Below are positions 1 to 7,028 of a DNA stretch of 13,090 nt, piece by piece. Every line of letters begins with the position of its first letter. Within the stretch, counting starts at the first letter, position 1. The stretch spans positions 1-13,090 of the forward strand of contig WGSL01000056.1 of assembly GCA_014871665.1 (NCBI GenBank), in the 5' to 3' direction. A model generated the notes under the pieces. It saw only the letters and a program-made list of their open reading frames with translations, was not told the origin of the DNA and did not search any database. The position numbers and the translations under genes are program-made. The stretch is from Collinsella sp. (lineage in GTDB: Bacteria > Actinomycetota > Coriobacteriia > Coriobacteriales > Coriobacteriaceae).

Positions 1-35
1 ATTGGCCAAATGCGGCCCGCGCAGCGTCGGCTGGT

Positions 36-57
36 CCGCCGTTCGGTAGAACGGCGG
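36..57 (-). terminator. GC-rich hairpin just after prfA, possible terminator
   Basis: A perfect 9-bp stem (CCGCCGTTC pairing with GAACGGCGG) with a 4-base loop begins 3 bases past the prfA stop codon. No T-run follows on the minus strand, so it may be a weak or Rho-assisted terminator, or only an intercistronic hairpin before a gene beyond the window edge. In many bacteria prmC follows prfA, but no such start can be supported in the 60 bases available. Confidence 0.35.
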
Positions 58-60
58 AAC

Positions 61-1128
61 CTACACAGCCTGTGCCAGCTTCTCGGCTCGCTCGGCGGCG
101 GCGAGCGCCTCGATGACGGTGCCGAGCTGATCGCCCAGAAGGACGCCGTTGTAGGTGGAGTTGAAACCGATGCGGTGATCGGTCACGCGGTCCTGGGGCT
201 GGTTGTAGGTACGGATCTTCTCGGAACGGTTGCCGTGGCCGATCTGGCTCTGGCGCTCGGCACCGAGCTCGGCCTGCTGCTTCTCGAGTTCCATCTCGTA
301 CAGACGGGCGCGCAGCATCTGCATGCAGACCTCGCGGTTCTGGATCTGGGAACGCTGCTCCTGCGACTGCACCACGGTGTTGGTGGGCAGGTGGGTGATG
401 CGCACGGCGGAGTAGGTGGTGTTAACGCACTGACCGCCAGGGCCGGAGGCGCAGTAGGTGTCGATGCGCAGGTCGGACTGGTTGATCTGGACGTCGATCT
501 CCTCGGCCTCGGGAAGTACGGCGACGGTAGCCGTGGAGGTCTGAATGCGGCCCTGGGACTCGGTCTTGGGAACGCGCTGGACGCGATGCACGCCGGACTC
601 GAACTTCATGACGGAGTAGACGCGGTCGCCCTCGACCTTGAACTCGATGGACTTAAAGCCACCTGCCTCGCTAGGGCTGGAGTCGAGCACGGTGGTCTTC
701 CAGCCGCGCGACTCGCAGAAGCGCTGATACATCTTGTAGAGGTCGCCGGCAAAGATGGCGGCCTCGTCACCACCGGCGGCGGAGCGAATCTCGACGATGG
801 TGTTCTTGTCGTCGTTGGGGTCGCTCGGAATGAGCATGTACTTGATATCTTCCTCGAGCTGGGGAAGCTTGTCCTCGTTCTCGGAGATGTCCATCTGGAG
901 CATCTCCTTCTCGTCAGCATCGGTAGTGTCGCGGAGCATCTCCTTGGCAGCCTCGATGTCATCGAGCGCGCCGATGTACTCGCGCGAAGCGGCGATGAGG
1001 TCGGACTGGTGCGCGTACTCCTTGTTGAGACGCGTGAACTCCTTGATGTCGGAGGCGACGGCCGGGTCGGAAAGCTTCTTCTCGAGCTCCTCGTAGGCCT
1101 TGATGATCTTTTCGAGCTTGTCGCGCAT
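61..1128 (-). CDS. prfA: Peptide chain release factor 1 (RF1)
   Basis: RF1 reads UAA and UAG stop codons in the ribosomal A site and triggers peptidyl-tRNA hydrolysis in the cytoplasm. The product is 355 residues, the normal length. The N-terminal helical domain is followed by the tripeptide anticodon motif PKT (187-189, the PxT form that marks RF1 rather than the SPF of RF2) inside VPKTESQGRIQTSTATVAV. The catalytic GGQ is at 231-233 in SGPGGQCVNTTYSAVRITH. The start ATG has AGGAGT 5-6 bases upstream. The gene ends in TAG, one of the codons RF1 itself reads. It stands downstream of the transporter/peptidase genes but behind a ~250-base leader, so it probably has its own promoter. The Cys after GGQ and the GPGGQ context differ from the E. 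coli form (GAGGQH) but are conservative in this region. Identity is certain. Confidence 0.97.
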   Translation of the reverse strand: MRDKLEKIIKAYEELEKKLSDPAVASDIKEFTRLNKEYAHQSDLIAASREYIGALDDIEAAKEMLRDTTDADEKEMLQMDISENEDKLPQLEEDIKYMLIPSDPNDDKNTIVEIRSAAGGDEAAIFAGDLYKMYQRFCESRGWKTTVLDSSPSEAGGFKSIEFKVEGDRVYSVMKFESGVHRVQRVPKTESQGRIQTSTATVAVLPEAEEIDVQINQSDLRIDTYCASGPGGQCVNTTYSAVRITHLPTNTVVQSQEQRSQIQNREVCMQMLRARLYEMELEKQQAELGAERQSQIGHGNRSEKIRTYNQPQDRVTDHRIGFNSTYNGVLLGDQLGTVIEALAAAERAEKLAQAV

Positions 1129-1209
1129 GGCAGGACTCCTTTATATGCGTGAAGGTGAAAATCGGCAGAATTGATGGGGCGCATGGCGCCACTGCGGGGG
1201 TAAGCCCGG

Positions 1210-1242
1210 CTAGAACATGTCGATCTTCAGATACATGCGCAT
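1210..1242 (-). other. Possible 10-codon leader ORF upstream of prfA
   Basis: In the prfA leader the minus strand reads MRMYLKIDMF and then TAG. GAAGG lies just before the first ATG (1240-1242), and a second in-frame ATG follows two codons later. It could be a leader peptide or a chance ORF; there is no homologue or codon evidence. Confidence 0.15.
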
Positions 1243-1283
1243 CCCTTCGCGTATGGGGTACATAGTTGCGGTCTAACCCATAC

Positions 1284-1312
1284 ATGATAGCGTGCGCAGG
1301 CAAACCTGCATA
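1284..1312 (-). promoter_or_regulatory. Candidate prfA promoter
   Basis: On the minus strand TATCAT (1284-1289, five of six matches to the -10 consensus) lies 17 bases after TATGCA (1307-1312, a poor -35). Transcription would start near 1277 and leave a ~150-base leader. That leader holds the inverted repeat GTATGGG/CCCATAC (1251-1257 and 1277-1283), and GCAGG-CAAA-CCTGC (1296-1309) overlaps the spacer. Only the -10 box is convincing. Confidence 0.28.
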
Positions 1313-1330
1313 TAACCCGCACGGAATGAT

Positions 1331-1361
1331 TGGTGCAAACAAACCTGACCCCATTGCACCA
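1331..1361 (-). terminator. Hairpin downstream of the peptidase gene
   Basis: An 8-bp perfect stem (TGGTGCAA with TTGCACCA) with a 15-base loop lies 17 bases after the M20 peptidase stop codon. It is placed as an operon terminator would be but has no T-run, so termination is only suggested. Confidence 0.3.
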
Positions 1362-1377
1362 AGGGCTTGCTTTTTGG

Positions 1378-2793
1378 CTAGAGCGTTTGGAGTAGAGCGA
1401 CGAGGAAGCGAATGCCCTGGAGGTAGGCGCGGCGGGTGATGCGCTCGTTGGTGCCATGGACGCCGCGATCACACTCGTCGTCATCAACCACAAAGGCCGA
1501 GAAGCGAATGCACTCAGGGCAAATGTGTTGGTAGTTGGCGGCGTCGGTCGCACCGATCACGGTCGAGGTCACAATTGCCACTGGCTCGAATGATCCGTTT
1601 TCCTCCGTCCCCTTTGGATCACGGAAATAGCGGGCGGCGATGGAGCGAACCGCCTCGAGACCGGGACCACCGATGCGCGGGGACGGCGAGGGTTCGGAGC
1701 TGCCGGGGCCCAGCTCCACTTCGACACGACCGGCAAGGTCCGCCCCGGCAACCGCATCACGGCATCGCGCCACAACGTCGGCCACGCTCGTGCCCTCGAG
1801 CATGCGGAAGTTGATATTAGCCCACATATCCTGCGGCATTACGTTGGCGCCGGTGCTGCCGCCCTCGATCTGCGTGGGCGCGCAGGTGGTCGTCACGAGC
1901 GGGTAGAGCTTCTTGCTGGCGAGGCACTCGCGCACGATGGTGTCCTTGTTGGAGGCAATCTCGTCGGCCGTGTAGAGCCCCAACTCGACGAGCTGGGCGG
2001 CAAGCAAGTCGGTCACGCGCGTCGGCCACTCGATATCGCAGATTGCGGTGATGGCGCGGCTGAGCACCTCGAGCGACGTGCCGCCGTAGGGGTTAGAAGA
2101 ATGTCCACCCTCACTCTTCGTCTTGAGCACGATATCGGCATAGCCCTTCTCCGCGAGGTCGGCGTGCATGAGCCAACCCTCGCCCGCGCTGTACTCGGCA
2201 GCCGGAACGATGCGGTAGTCGCCCTCGTCGATCAGGTACTCAAGCTCAATGCCGCGCTCCTCGAGCGCGCGGCCAATGGTGCCTGCACCGTACTGCGCGG
2301 TTTCCTCGTCCTGGCCAAAGGCCAGGAGCAGCGTGCGCTCGTGCTGCCAACCGTGCGCCAGCGCATACTCGACAGCCTCGAGAATGCCTGCGACCTGGTC
2401 CTTCATGTCGATCGCGCCGCGGCCCCAGATGTAGGTGTCGTCCACGCGCCCGCTAAAGGGGGCATGCGTCCAGTCAGCCTCGGTGCCGGGTACCACGGGA
2501 ACCACGTCCATGTGGCCCATGAGCATAATGGGCTTGAGGACAGGGTCGGAACCGCCAAGCGTCACCAATAGCGAATGGTCGATAAGCTCGACCTTACCCG
2601 CCGTAAATACGTGCGGCCAAGCCTGCTGCATATACGCGCGCAGGTCGTCGAACGGCTGCCAGTCCACCGCCTCGGCATCCATACTCGAGATGGTCGGAAA
2701 CGACAGCACGCGACCCAAGCGCTCGCACGCGCCAGCCTCGTCTATATCGGCAAAATCATCCTCATGCGCAAAGAAGCGCCAAACCTCGGCCAT
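1378..2793 (-). CDS. M20 family metallopeptidase, carboxypeptidase S / PM20D1-like
   Basis: A zinc-dependent hydrolase of the M20 family; members cleave C-terminal residues from short peptides or free amino acids from N-acyl derivatives. The 471-residue product has the full ligand set in order: H94 in GHMDVVP, D129 in YIWGRGAIDMKDQ, the general base and ligand pair E163/E164 in GQDEETAQYGAG, D189 in YLIDEGD, and H446 in GVHGTNER. A dimerisation domain lies between roughly 205 and 330 (SEGGHSSNPYGGTS at 227-240). The YxWGRGAxDMK form and the length fit the carboxypeptidase S/PM20D1 branch rather than DapE or ArgE. No signal peptide is seen, so it acts in the cytoplasm. The ATG at 2793 is chosen over one 18 codons upstream because AAAGGA lies just before it and the family homology begins there. 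It follows the amino-acid ABC transporter genes in the same direction, which suggests it processes the imported material. The exact substrate cannot be read from the sequence. Confidence 0.92.
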   Translation of the reverse strand: MAEVWRFFAHEDDFADIDEAGACERLGRVLSFPTISSMDAEAVDWQPFDDLRAYMQQAWPHVFTAGKVELIDHSLLVTLGGSDPVLKPIMLMGHMDVVPVVPGTEADWTHAPFSGRVDDTYIWGRGAIDMKDQVAGILEAVEYALAHGWQHERTLLLAFGQDEETAQYGAGTIGRALEERGIELEYLIDEGDYRIVPAAEYSAGEGWLMHADLAEKGYADIVLKTKSEGGHSSNPYGGTSLEVLSRAITAICDIEWPTRVTDLLAAQLVELGLYTADEIASNKDTIVRECLASKKLYPLVTTTCAPTQIEGGSTGANVMPQDMWANINFRMLEGTSVADVVARCRDAVAGADLAGRVEVELGPGSSEPSPSPRIGGPGLEAVRSIAARYFRDPKGTEENGSFEPVAIVTSTVIGATDAANYQHICPECIRFSAFVVDDDECDRGVHGTNERITRRAYLQGIRFLVALLQTL

Positions 2794-2817
2794 GACATCC
2801 TTTCGATTGTGATGACG

Positions 2818-2842
2818 AGGGCCGCCCCACCGGAGCGGCCCT
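2818..2842 (-). other. Intercistronic hairpin between ATPase and peptidase genes
   Basis: AGGGCCGC (2818-2825) pairs perfectly with GCGGCCCT (2835-2842) across a 9-base loop. It sits in the 72-base gap between the ABC ATPase stop and the peptidase start. No T-run follows, so it could protect the upstream transporter mRNA or cause partial termination that lowers peptidase expression. Confidence 0.45.
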
Positions 2843-2865
2843 GCCACATAAGCGTTTGCGGTCGG

Positions 2866-3651
2866 TTATTTGTCCTCGAGATAACGCGAGAGGAACTCGC
2901 GGGTGCGCTGGTGCTTAGGATTGCCGAAGAGCTCGGCCGGCGCGGCGTCCTCGAGGACCACGCCCTTGTCCATAAAGACCACGCGGTCGGACACCGTGCG
3001 GGCAAAGGCCATCTCGTGCGTGACGACGACCATGGTCATGCCGTCGGCAGCGAGCTTGCGCATGACCTCGAGCACCTCTCCCACGATCTCGGGGTCGAGT
3101 GCGGAGGTCGGCTCGTCGAACAGCATGATCTGCGGATTCATGCATAGGGCACGAGCGATGGCAACGCGCTGCTTTTGGCCGCCGGACAGGCGACCCACGG
3201 CGGCGTGCGCGAACTTCTCGAGCCCCACGCTCGTCAGATGCTCCATCGCGACCTTCTCGGCCTCGGCCTTGCTCATCTTTTTGAGCGTGACGGGCGCGAG
3301 CGTGCAGTTGTCGAGCACATCCATGTTGTTGAACAGGTTAAAGCCCTGGAACACCATGCCGATGTCCTCGCGCAGCTTGTTGATGTTGCAGCGCTCGGCC
3401 GTGAGGTCCTGGCCGTGGAACCAGATGTGGCCCGCGTCCGGGGTCTCGAGCAGGTTGAGGCAGCGCAGGAAGGTCGACTTGCCCGAACCCGAGGCGCCGA
3501 TGATGGTGACGACCTCGCCGGGATTGACGGACAGGTCGATGCCCTTGAGTACCTCGAGCGAGCCGAAGCTCTTGCGCAGGCCCTCGACGCGGATGAGCGG
3601 CTCATTGGTCTGTGCGGCGGCCGCAACGCCGGTAATGGCGGTATCTGCCAT
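2866..3651 (-). CDS. Polar amino acid ABC transporter, ATP-binding protein
   Basis: Cytoplasmic ATPase that drives amino acid import with the permease and binding protein encoded just upstream. The 261-residue product shows every ABC element: Walker A GASGSGKST (52-60), Q-loop Q102 in MVFQGFNLF, signature LSGGQKQRVAIARAL (155-169), Walker B IMLFDEPTSALDPE (175-188) and H-loop H212 in VVVTHEMAFA. The FQGFNLF and EMxFA(R) wording is typical of the GlnQ/HisP/ArtP class of polar amino acid transporters. The ATG at 3651 is preferred to one 25 codons upstream: GAGGAG precedes it, and the longer form would run into the permease coding end. The first ~18 residues (ADTAITGVAAAAQTNEPL) are a short non-conserved leader. 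The gene starts 22 bases after the permease stop and ends in TAA. The class is certain; the substrate (glutamine, arginine, cystine or other) is not shown. Confidence 0.95.
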   Translation of the reverse strand: MADTAITGVAAAAQTNEPLIRVEGLRKSFGSLEVLKGIDLSVNPGEVVTIIGASGSGKSTFLRCLNLLETPDAGHIWFHGQDLTAERCNINKLREDIGMVFQGFNLFNNMDVLDNCTLAPVTLKKMSKAEAEKVAMEHLTSVGLEKFAHAAVGRLSGGQKQRVAIARALCMNPQIMLFDEPTSALDPEIVGEVLEVMRKLAADGMTMVVVTHEMAFARTVSDRVVFMDKGVVLEDAAPAELFGNPKHQRTREFLSRYLEDK

Positions 3652-3673
3652 GATGATTCTCCTCGTCTTGAGC

Positions 3674-4822
3674 CTAGTTGGAGCTGGGCAGCGTGACCGG
3701 AGCCTCGGCGCCGAGCTTTTTGCCAAAGGCCTCGAGCAGGCGGCTCGCCACGAGCGTCAGGATCAGGTAGACCACGAGCGCCACGCAGTAGACCTCCATC
3801 TGGCGGTAGTACACGCCGGCGACGGTGGTGGTGGCGTACATGAGGTCAAACACGCCGATGACCGAGAGCACCGACGAATCCTTGATGTTGATGATGAGCT
3901 CGTTGGTGAGCGCCGGGATCGCGTTTTTAATGCCCTGGGGGAACACGACTTTACGCATAGCTTGCCACTGCGACAGGCCCAGCGAGCGCGCCGCCTCGGC
4001 CTGGCCGGGATCGATGGACTCGATGCCGCCGCGCAGGACCTCCATCATGTAGGCGGTGGAGTTGAGCGAGATGGTAACGAGGCCGGCGGTGAAGGTGCTC
4101 CAAATCTGGTTGGCCTGGGCGGTCTCGAAGCCCATGCCGCGCAAAACGGTGAAGCCCGCGTAATAGATGAGCAGGCCCTGGACCATCATGGGCGTGCCGC
4201 GCACGATGGTGGAGTAGATGGTCGCAAAGCCGCGGCCGATACTCTTAAAGAAGCGCACCAGGTCGTTATCCACGCGGTCGAAGGTCTGAATACGCAGGAA
4301 CACAAAGAGCAGCGCCAGGAAGAATGCGATGACGGTGCCGAAGGTGGCAAGCGCGATGGTGATCTCGATACCGCGAATGAAGAAGTCACCGCTCTTGTAG
4401 GTCATGTAGACCAGGCTCGACAAAAAGTCGCTGGGGTTGGAATCCGAGACAATGCTCACCTGCACCAGGTCGATAAACGACATGACGCAGCGGTCCACGA
4501 AAAAGATCGCCGCGATGGCGACCACGACGTAGCTGCCCAGGCGTGCGCCACGACGGCAGCGCTCGGATGCGAACGGCGACTTTTCGCGATAGTCGTTCCA
4601 GTGCATGAGCTTGGTGACCAGCGCCGCCGCCGACACGACGAGCCAGGCCCAAAGGATTGCCCAGAGGCAGTCTTGGAACACGCCCGTAGGCGCCAAGAAA
4701 CTCATCGGCGTGGGGTTGCGCTGGCTAAACGCCAGGCCGAGCGCCGCGATGACGCTCGTGCCCAGGTATACATAACGGTGGTCTGCCTTGATAAAGGAGG
4801 CCAGGCGATTGATGGTTTTCAT
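3674..4822 (-). CDS. Amino acid ABC transporter permease with N-terminal membrane extension
   Basis: Membrane subunit of the amino acid importer. The C-terminal part (about 150-370) is a standard HisM/GlnP permease: TM segments from about 153-178 on, RGTPMMVQGLLIYY (208-221), the EAA-loop EAARSLGLSQWQAMRKVVFP (276-295) that contacts the ATPase, and NELIINIKDSSVLSVIG (307-323). At 382 residues it is about 150 longer than the usual ~220-residue subunit. The extra N-terminal region has three likely membrane segments (about 18-33, 51-71, 96-122) separated by a basic loop (RCRRGARLG, 88-96). AGGGAGG precedes the start ATG. The start lies 9 bases after the binding-protein stop and the ATPase gene follows after 22, so the three should be co-transcribed. 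No second permease gene is present, so the complex is probably a homodimer of this subunit. Family call secure; the role of the extension is unknown. Confidence 0.94.
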   Translation of the reverse strand: MKTINRLASFIKADHRYVYLGTSVIAALGLAFSQRNPTPMSFLAPTGVFQDCLWAILWAWLVVSAAALVTKLMHWNDYREKSPFASERCRRGARLGSYVVVAIAAIFFVDRCVMSFIDLVQVSIVSDSNPSDFLSSLVYMTYKSGDFFIRGIEITIALATFGTVIAFFLALLFVFLRIQTFDRVDNDLVRFFKSIGRGFATIYSTIVRGTPMMVQGLLIYYAGFTVLRGMGFETAQANQIWSTFTAGLVTISLNSTAYMMEVLRGGIESIDPGQAEAARSLGLSQWQAMRKVVFPQGIKNAIPALTNELIINIKDSSVLSVIGVFDLMYATTTVAGVYYRQMEVYCVALVVYLILTLVASRLLEAFGKKLGAEAPVTLPSSN

Positions 4823-4831
4823 GCTGCCTCC

Positions 4832-5758
4832 CTATGCCGGCTGACGGTCGAGGCACGCGTCCCACATTTGGTCGCGCTCCTCTTGGCTAATGCCCTTGAG
4901 TGTCTTGTCGATGAGCTTAAGCAGTTTGTCCGAGCCCTTGCGGCAGCCGACGTTTGCCGTGACCTCCTGCTTAAAGCCCTCGCCCTCGGCAAATTGAATG
5001 GGGACGATGCCCGGGTTTTGGGCCATATAGCCCTTCTCGTTCTCGGTGTTGTAGGTCACGGCGTCGCAGGTGCCCTGCAGCAGGTTCGAAAACACCGTGG
5101 GGACCGAATCGACCGGGTTCTTGTGCACAACGCCCGGGATTTCGTCGATGACGGTATCGAGCATGGTGTCCTTTTGGCCGAGGACCGTAGCGCCGCTAAA
5201 GTCGCTGAGCTTGGTCGCATTTTGGTAGGGCGAGCCCTCTTTTACGAACAGGCCAAAGTAGCCAATGAAGTACGGGTCGGAAAAGCCGACGGACTCCTCG
5301 CGCTCGGGCGTGGCGCTCATGCCGGCAATGATGAGGTCGATCTGGCCGTTGTTGAGCGAATCGATAAGGCCCGAGAAACTCTGCTTGACGGCAACGGGCT
5401 CGCCACCGAGGGCCTTGCAGACGATCTTGGCGATCTGCACGTCGTAGCCATCGGCATAGGCACCCTGCACGTTGTCGATGGGGATGGTGTACTCGCTGGC
5501 CTCGGAGACCTGCCAGTTGTACGGGGCGTAGGCCGCCTCCATGCCAATGCGGATCTTATCCTTGCCGATCACGGAATCGGACAGGTCGTCGCGACCGCCG
5601 CCCGTCGTGGGCTGAACCACCTTGAGCGTTGACGGGCGCTGACAGCCGGCAAGCGCGCCGGCGACGACGGAAGCGCTCGCAGCGAGGGCGCTACCCAAAA
5701 AGATGCGACGGCTGCATACCGGCTGGCGCTGCGCATCGCACTGTTGGGGAGAATGCAT
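4832..5758 (-). CDS. Amino acid ABC transporter substrate-binding lipoprotein
   Basis: Extracellular solute-binding protein of family 3 that delivers an amino acid to the permease. The 308-residue precursor begins with a signal peptide: SRRIF (16-20), a hydrophobic stretch to about 35, and a lipobox LAGC with the lipidated Cys at 39. The twin Arg gives it a Tat-like look. The binding domain starts with KIRIGMEAAYAPYNWQV and contains GYDVQIAKIVCKALGGEPV, NNGQIDLIIAGMSATPEREE and SVGFSDPYF, the usual family-3 sequence. Between the PYNW segment and the GYDVQ segment it carries an insertion-like stretch (SEASEYTIPIDNVQGAYAD) longer than in most relatives. The start at 5758 is chosen because it gives a proper signal peptide and has AGGGAAGG upstream; a start 24 codons earlier would put hydrophobic residues before it. 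First gene of the transporter set; the long hairpin element lies about 110-230 bases upstream. Confidence 0.94.
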   Translation of the reverse strand: MHSPQQCDAQRQPVCSRRIFLGSALAASASVVAGALAGCQRPSTLKVVQPTTGGGRDDLSDSVIGKDKIRIGMEAAYAPYNWQVSEASEYTIPIDNVQGAYADGYDVQIAKIVCKALGGEPVAVKQSFSGLIDSLNNGQIDLIIAGMSATPEREESVGFSDPYFIGYFGLFVKEGSPYQNATKLSDFSGATVLGQKDTMLDTVIDEIPGVVHKNPVDSVPTVFSNLLQGTCDAVTYNTENEKGYMAQNPGIVPIQFAEGEGFKQEVTANVGCRKGSDKLLKLIDKTLKGISQEERDQMWDACLDRQPA

Positions 5759-5869
5759 AATCTGCCTTCCCTGTTGAATCGTATGCTGACGACTTAACAG
5801 GATATACGCCAGCGACCAGCAGCGCAGCACAAGCTCGAAAAATTAATAGACACACGGTAGCCATTGGGG

Positions 5870-5991
5870 ACGCCGATGTTTTGGCAATGCCGGCGAGCGA
5901 CGTCCAGAGCGAACAAGTGGCATGAAAAAGGCAAGGCATGACCAGAAGGTCTATGTCTTGCCTTTTGAATGACAACTTGTCGCTCTGGACG
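5870..5991. repeat. Long hairpin element, copy 1
   Basis: A 16-base tag (ACGCCGATGTTTTGGC, 5870-5885, able to form a 5-bp mini-hairpin) is followed after 15 bases by a hairpin of ~91 bases. The outer stem is 5901-5911 with 5981-5991, then a bulged A (5912), then ACAAGT (5913-5918) with ACTTGT (5975-5980). The inner stem is 5926-5939 with 5953-5966 (14 pairs, one GU), capped by GACC-AGAA-GGTC (5940-5951). A second copy at 12968-13090 has the same tag and architecture with compensating changes. It lies in the 263-base gap between the epimerase and binding-protein genes. It could be a MITE-like repeat, a structured leader RNA or a transcription attenuator. Confidence 0.85.
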
Positions 5992-6021
5992 ACGCGCAGC
6001 ATCGACCGAGCGGCGGAACCT

Positions 6022-6915
6022 CTAGAGCAAGGTAACGCTAAAGCTGCGAACATCCGTCTCGCCGGGAGCCAAGGTGATGGTGTTGACCTTGTGCTCAAAG
6101 ACGTCGTCCTCGGTGTCCATGGTGGTGTGACCGGTCCAGGGCTCGAGCGCCACAAACGGAGCGTCGTTGGCGGCAGACCACACGCCGATGTACTTAAAGC
6201 CCTCAAAGTCGATCTTGACGCCGTGGCCCGACTTGCGGCCGCGCAGTGTGAGCGTGGAGCCCGGAGTATCGGTGAACATGATGGCATCGTTATCGAAGCT
6301 GCGGTGCGTGATGGGCAGCACGTCCGAGTTATCGGGCGCCTTGTAGCTGCCCTCGAACGTCATAAGACCGTCGGGCGTGATGATGGGAGCCTCGTTGGTC
6401 CAAGCCTCGGTAAACGCCAACTCGTAATCCTCGAACGCCTCGTCCTCGGCACCGGGGGCGGGCACGTTAAATGCGGGGTGGCCGCCCACCGAGAACGGCA
6501 GGTCCACGTCGCCGGTGTTGGTGACGGCAAAGGTCTGCGTGAGGGTGGCGTCGCCGGTCAAGGCATAGGTCATGTTGAGCTTAAAGTGGAACGGGAACGC
6601 CTTGAGCGACTCGGGCGTATCGGTAATCTCGTACGTTACCGAGGAGCCGTCCTCCGAAACCTCGACCAGCTTGTGCTCGACAATGCGCGCGAGTCCGTGG
6701 CGCGGCATCTCGCAGGTACCGGCCGCAGACGTTGCCGTGTTGTTGCGCAGCGAGCCCACAATGGGGAACAGGATGGGCGCGTGCTTGCCCCAAAAGGCGG
6801 GGTCGCCCTGCCACAGATACTCGTTGCCGTTGAGGGCAAGGCTCGTGAGCTGGGCGCCCATGGAATCGATGGCCGCGGTGAGGCCGCCGCGCTTGATGGT
6901 AGTAACGGTAGACAT
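6022..6915 (-). CDS. Aldose 1-epimerase family protein, LacX type
   Basis: A galactose-mutarotase-fold enzyme that should interconvert alpha and beta anomers of a hexose or phospho-sugar in the cytoplasm. The 297-residue product carries the features of the LacX-like branch: NGNEYLWQGDPAFWGKHAPI near the N terminus, LFPIVGSLRNNTA, MPRHGLARIVEHK (with the His-Gly and Arg expected near the sugar), VGGHPAFNVPAPGAED (with the catalytic-type His), and ALEPWTGHTT close to the end, where the Glu is the likely general base. The ATG at 6915 has GGAGGA 6 bases upstream, so it is preferred over one 8 codons earlier that lies before this site. It follows the acidic membrane-protein gene on the same strand after 113 bases. 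No sugar operon adjoins it, so the physiological sugar is unknown. Ends in TAG. Confidence 0.9.
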   Translation of the reverse strand: MSTVTTIKRGGLTAAIDSMGAQLTSLALNGNEYLWQGDPAFWGKHAPILFPIVGSLRNNTATSAAGTCEMPRHGLARIVEHKLVEVSEDGSSVTYEITDTPESLKAFPFHFKLNMTYALTGDATLTQTFAVTNTGDVDLPFSVGGHPAFNVPAPGAEDEAFEDYELAFTEAWTNEAPIITPDGLMTFEGSYKAPDNSDVLPITHRSFDNDAIMFTDTPGSTLTLRGRKSGHGVKIDFEGFKYIGVWSAANDAPFVALEPWTGHTTMDTEDDVFEHKVNTITLAPGETDVRSFSVTLL

Positions 6916-6935
6916 GCTACTTCCTCCAAAAGTAA

Positions 6936-6958
6936 ACAATAGTGTCGAGGGCTATTGT
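6936..6958 (-). promoter_or_regulatory. Dyad in the epimerase 5' region
   Basis: ACAATAG (6936-6942) and CTATTGT (6952-6958) form a 7-bp inverted repeat with a 9-base centre, ending 9 bases from the GGAGGA ribosome site of the epimerase gene. The symmetry and spacing fit a repressor operator, or a small hairpin near the ribosome site. No clear promoter boxes frame it. Confidence 0.35.
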
Positions 6959-7028
6959 CCCACTCTTGGCGGCGGGACGGGACGGCAGGCGATTATTGAG
7001 TAGCCATAGCGGAATGAGCGGCGAGTGC

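Noticed and set aside
1..35. A prmC start at the left edge (TTG at 7-9 on the minus strand)
   Set aside because: prmC often follows prfA, but only two codons would lie in the window and there is no ribosome site to support it.
10..1152. A 380-codon open frame on the plus strand
   Set aside because: Exactly antisense to prfA, which is certain; the Leu/Gly/Val-rich product is a codon-bias artefact.
2903..5632. A 909-codon open frame on the plus strand, antisense to the transporter genes
   Set aside because: It is an antisense shadow of three recognisable ABC genes in GC-rich DNA; its composition (long His/Arg/Val-rich runs) shows no domain, and the opposite strand has full families.
5759..5870. 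A promoter for the transporter genes (TATATC on the minus strand near 5800-5810)
   Set aside because: The nearest -35-like word is 20 bases away, outside the usual spacing; not strong enough to list.
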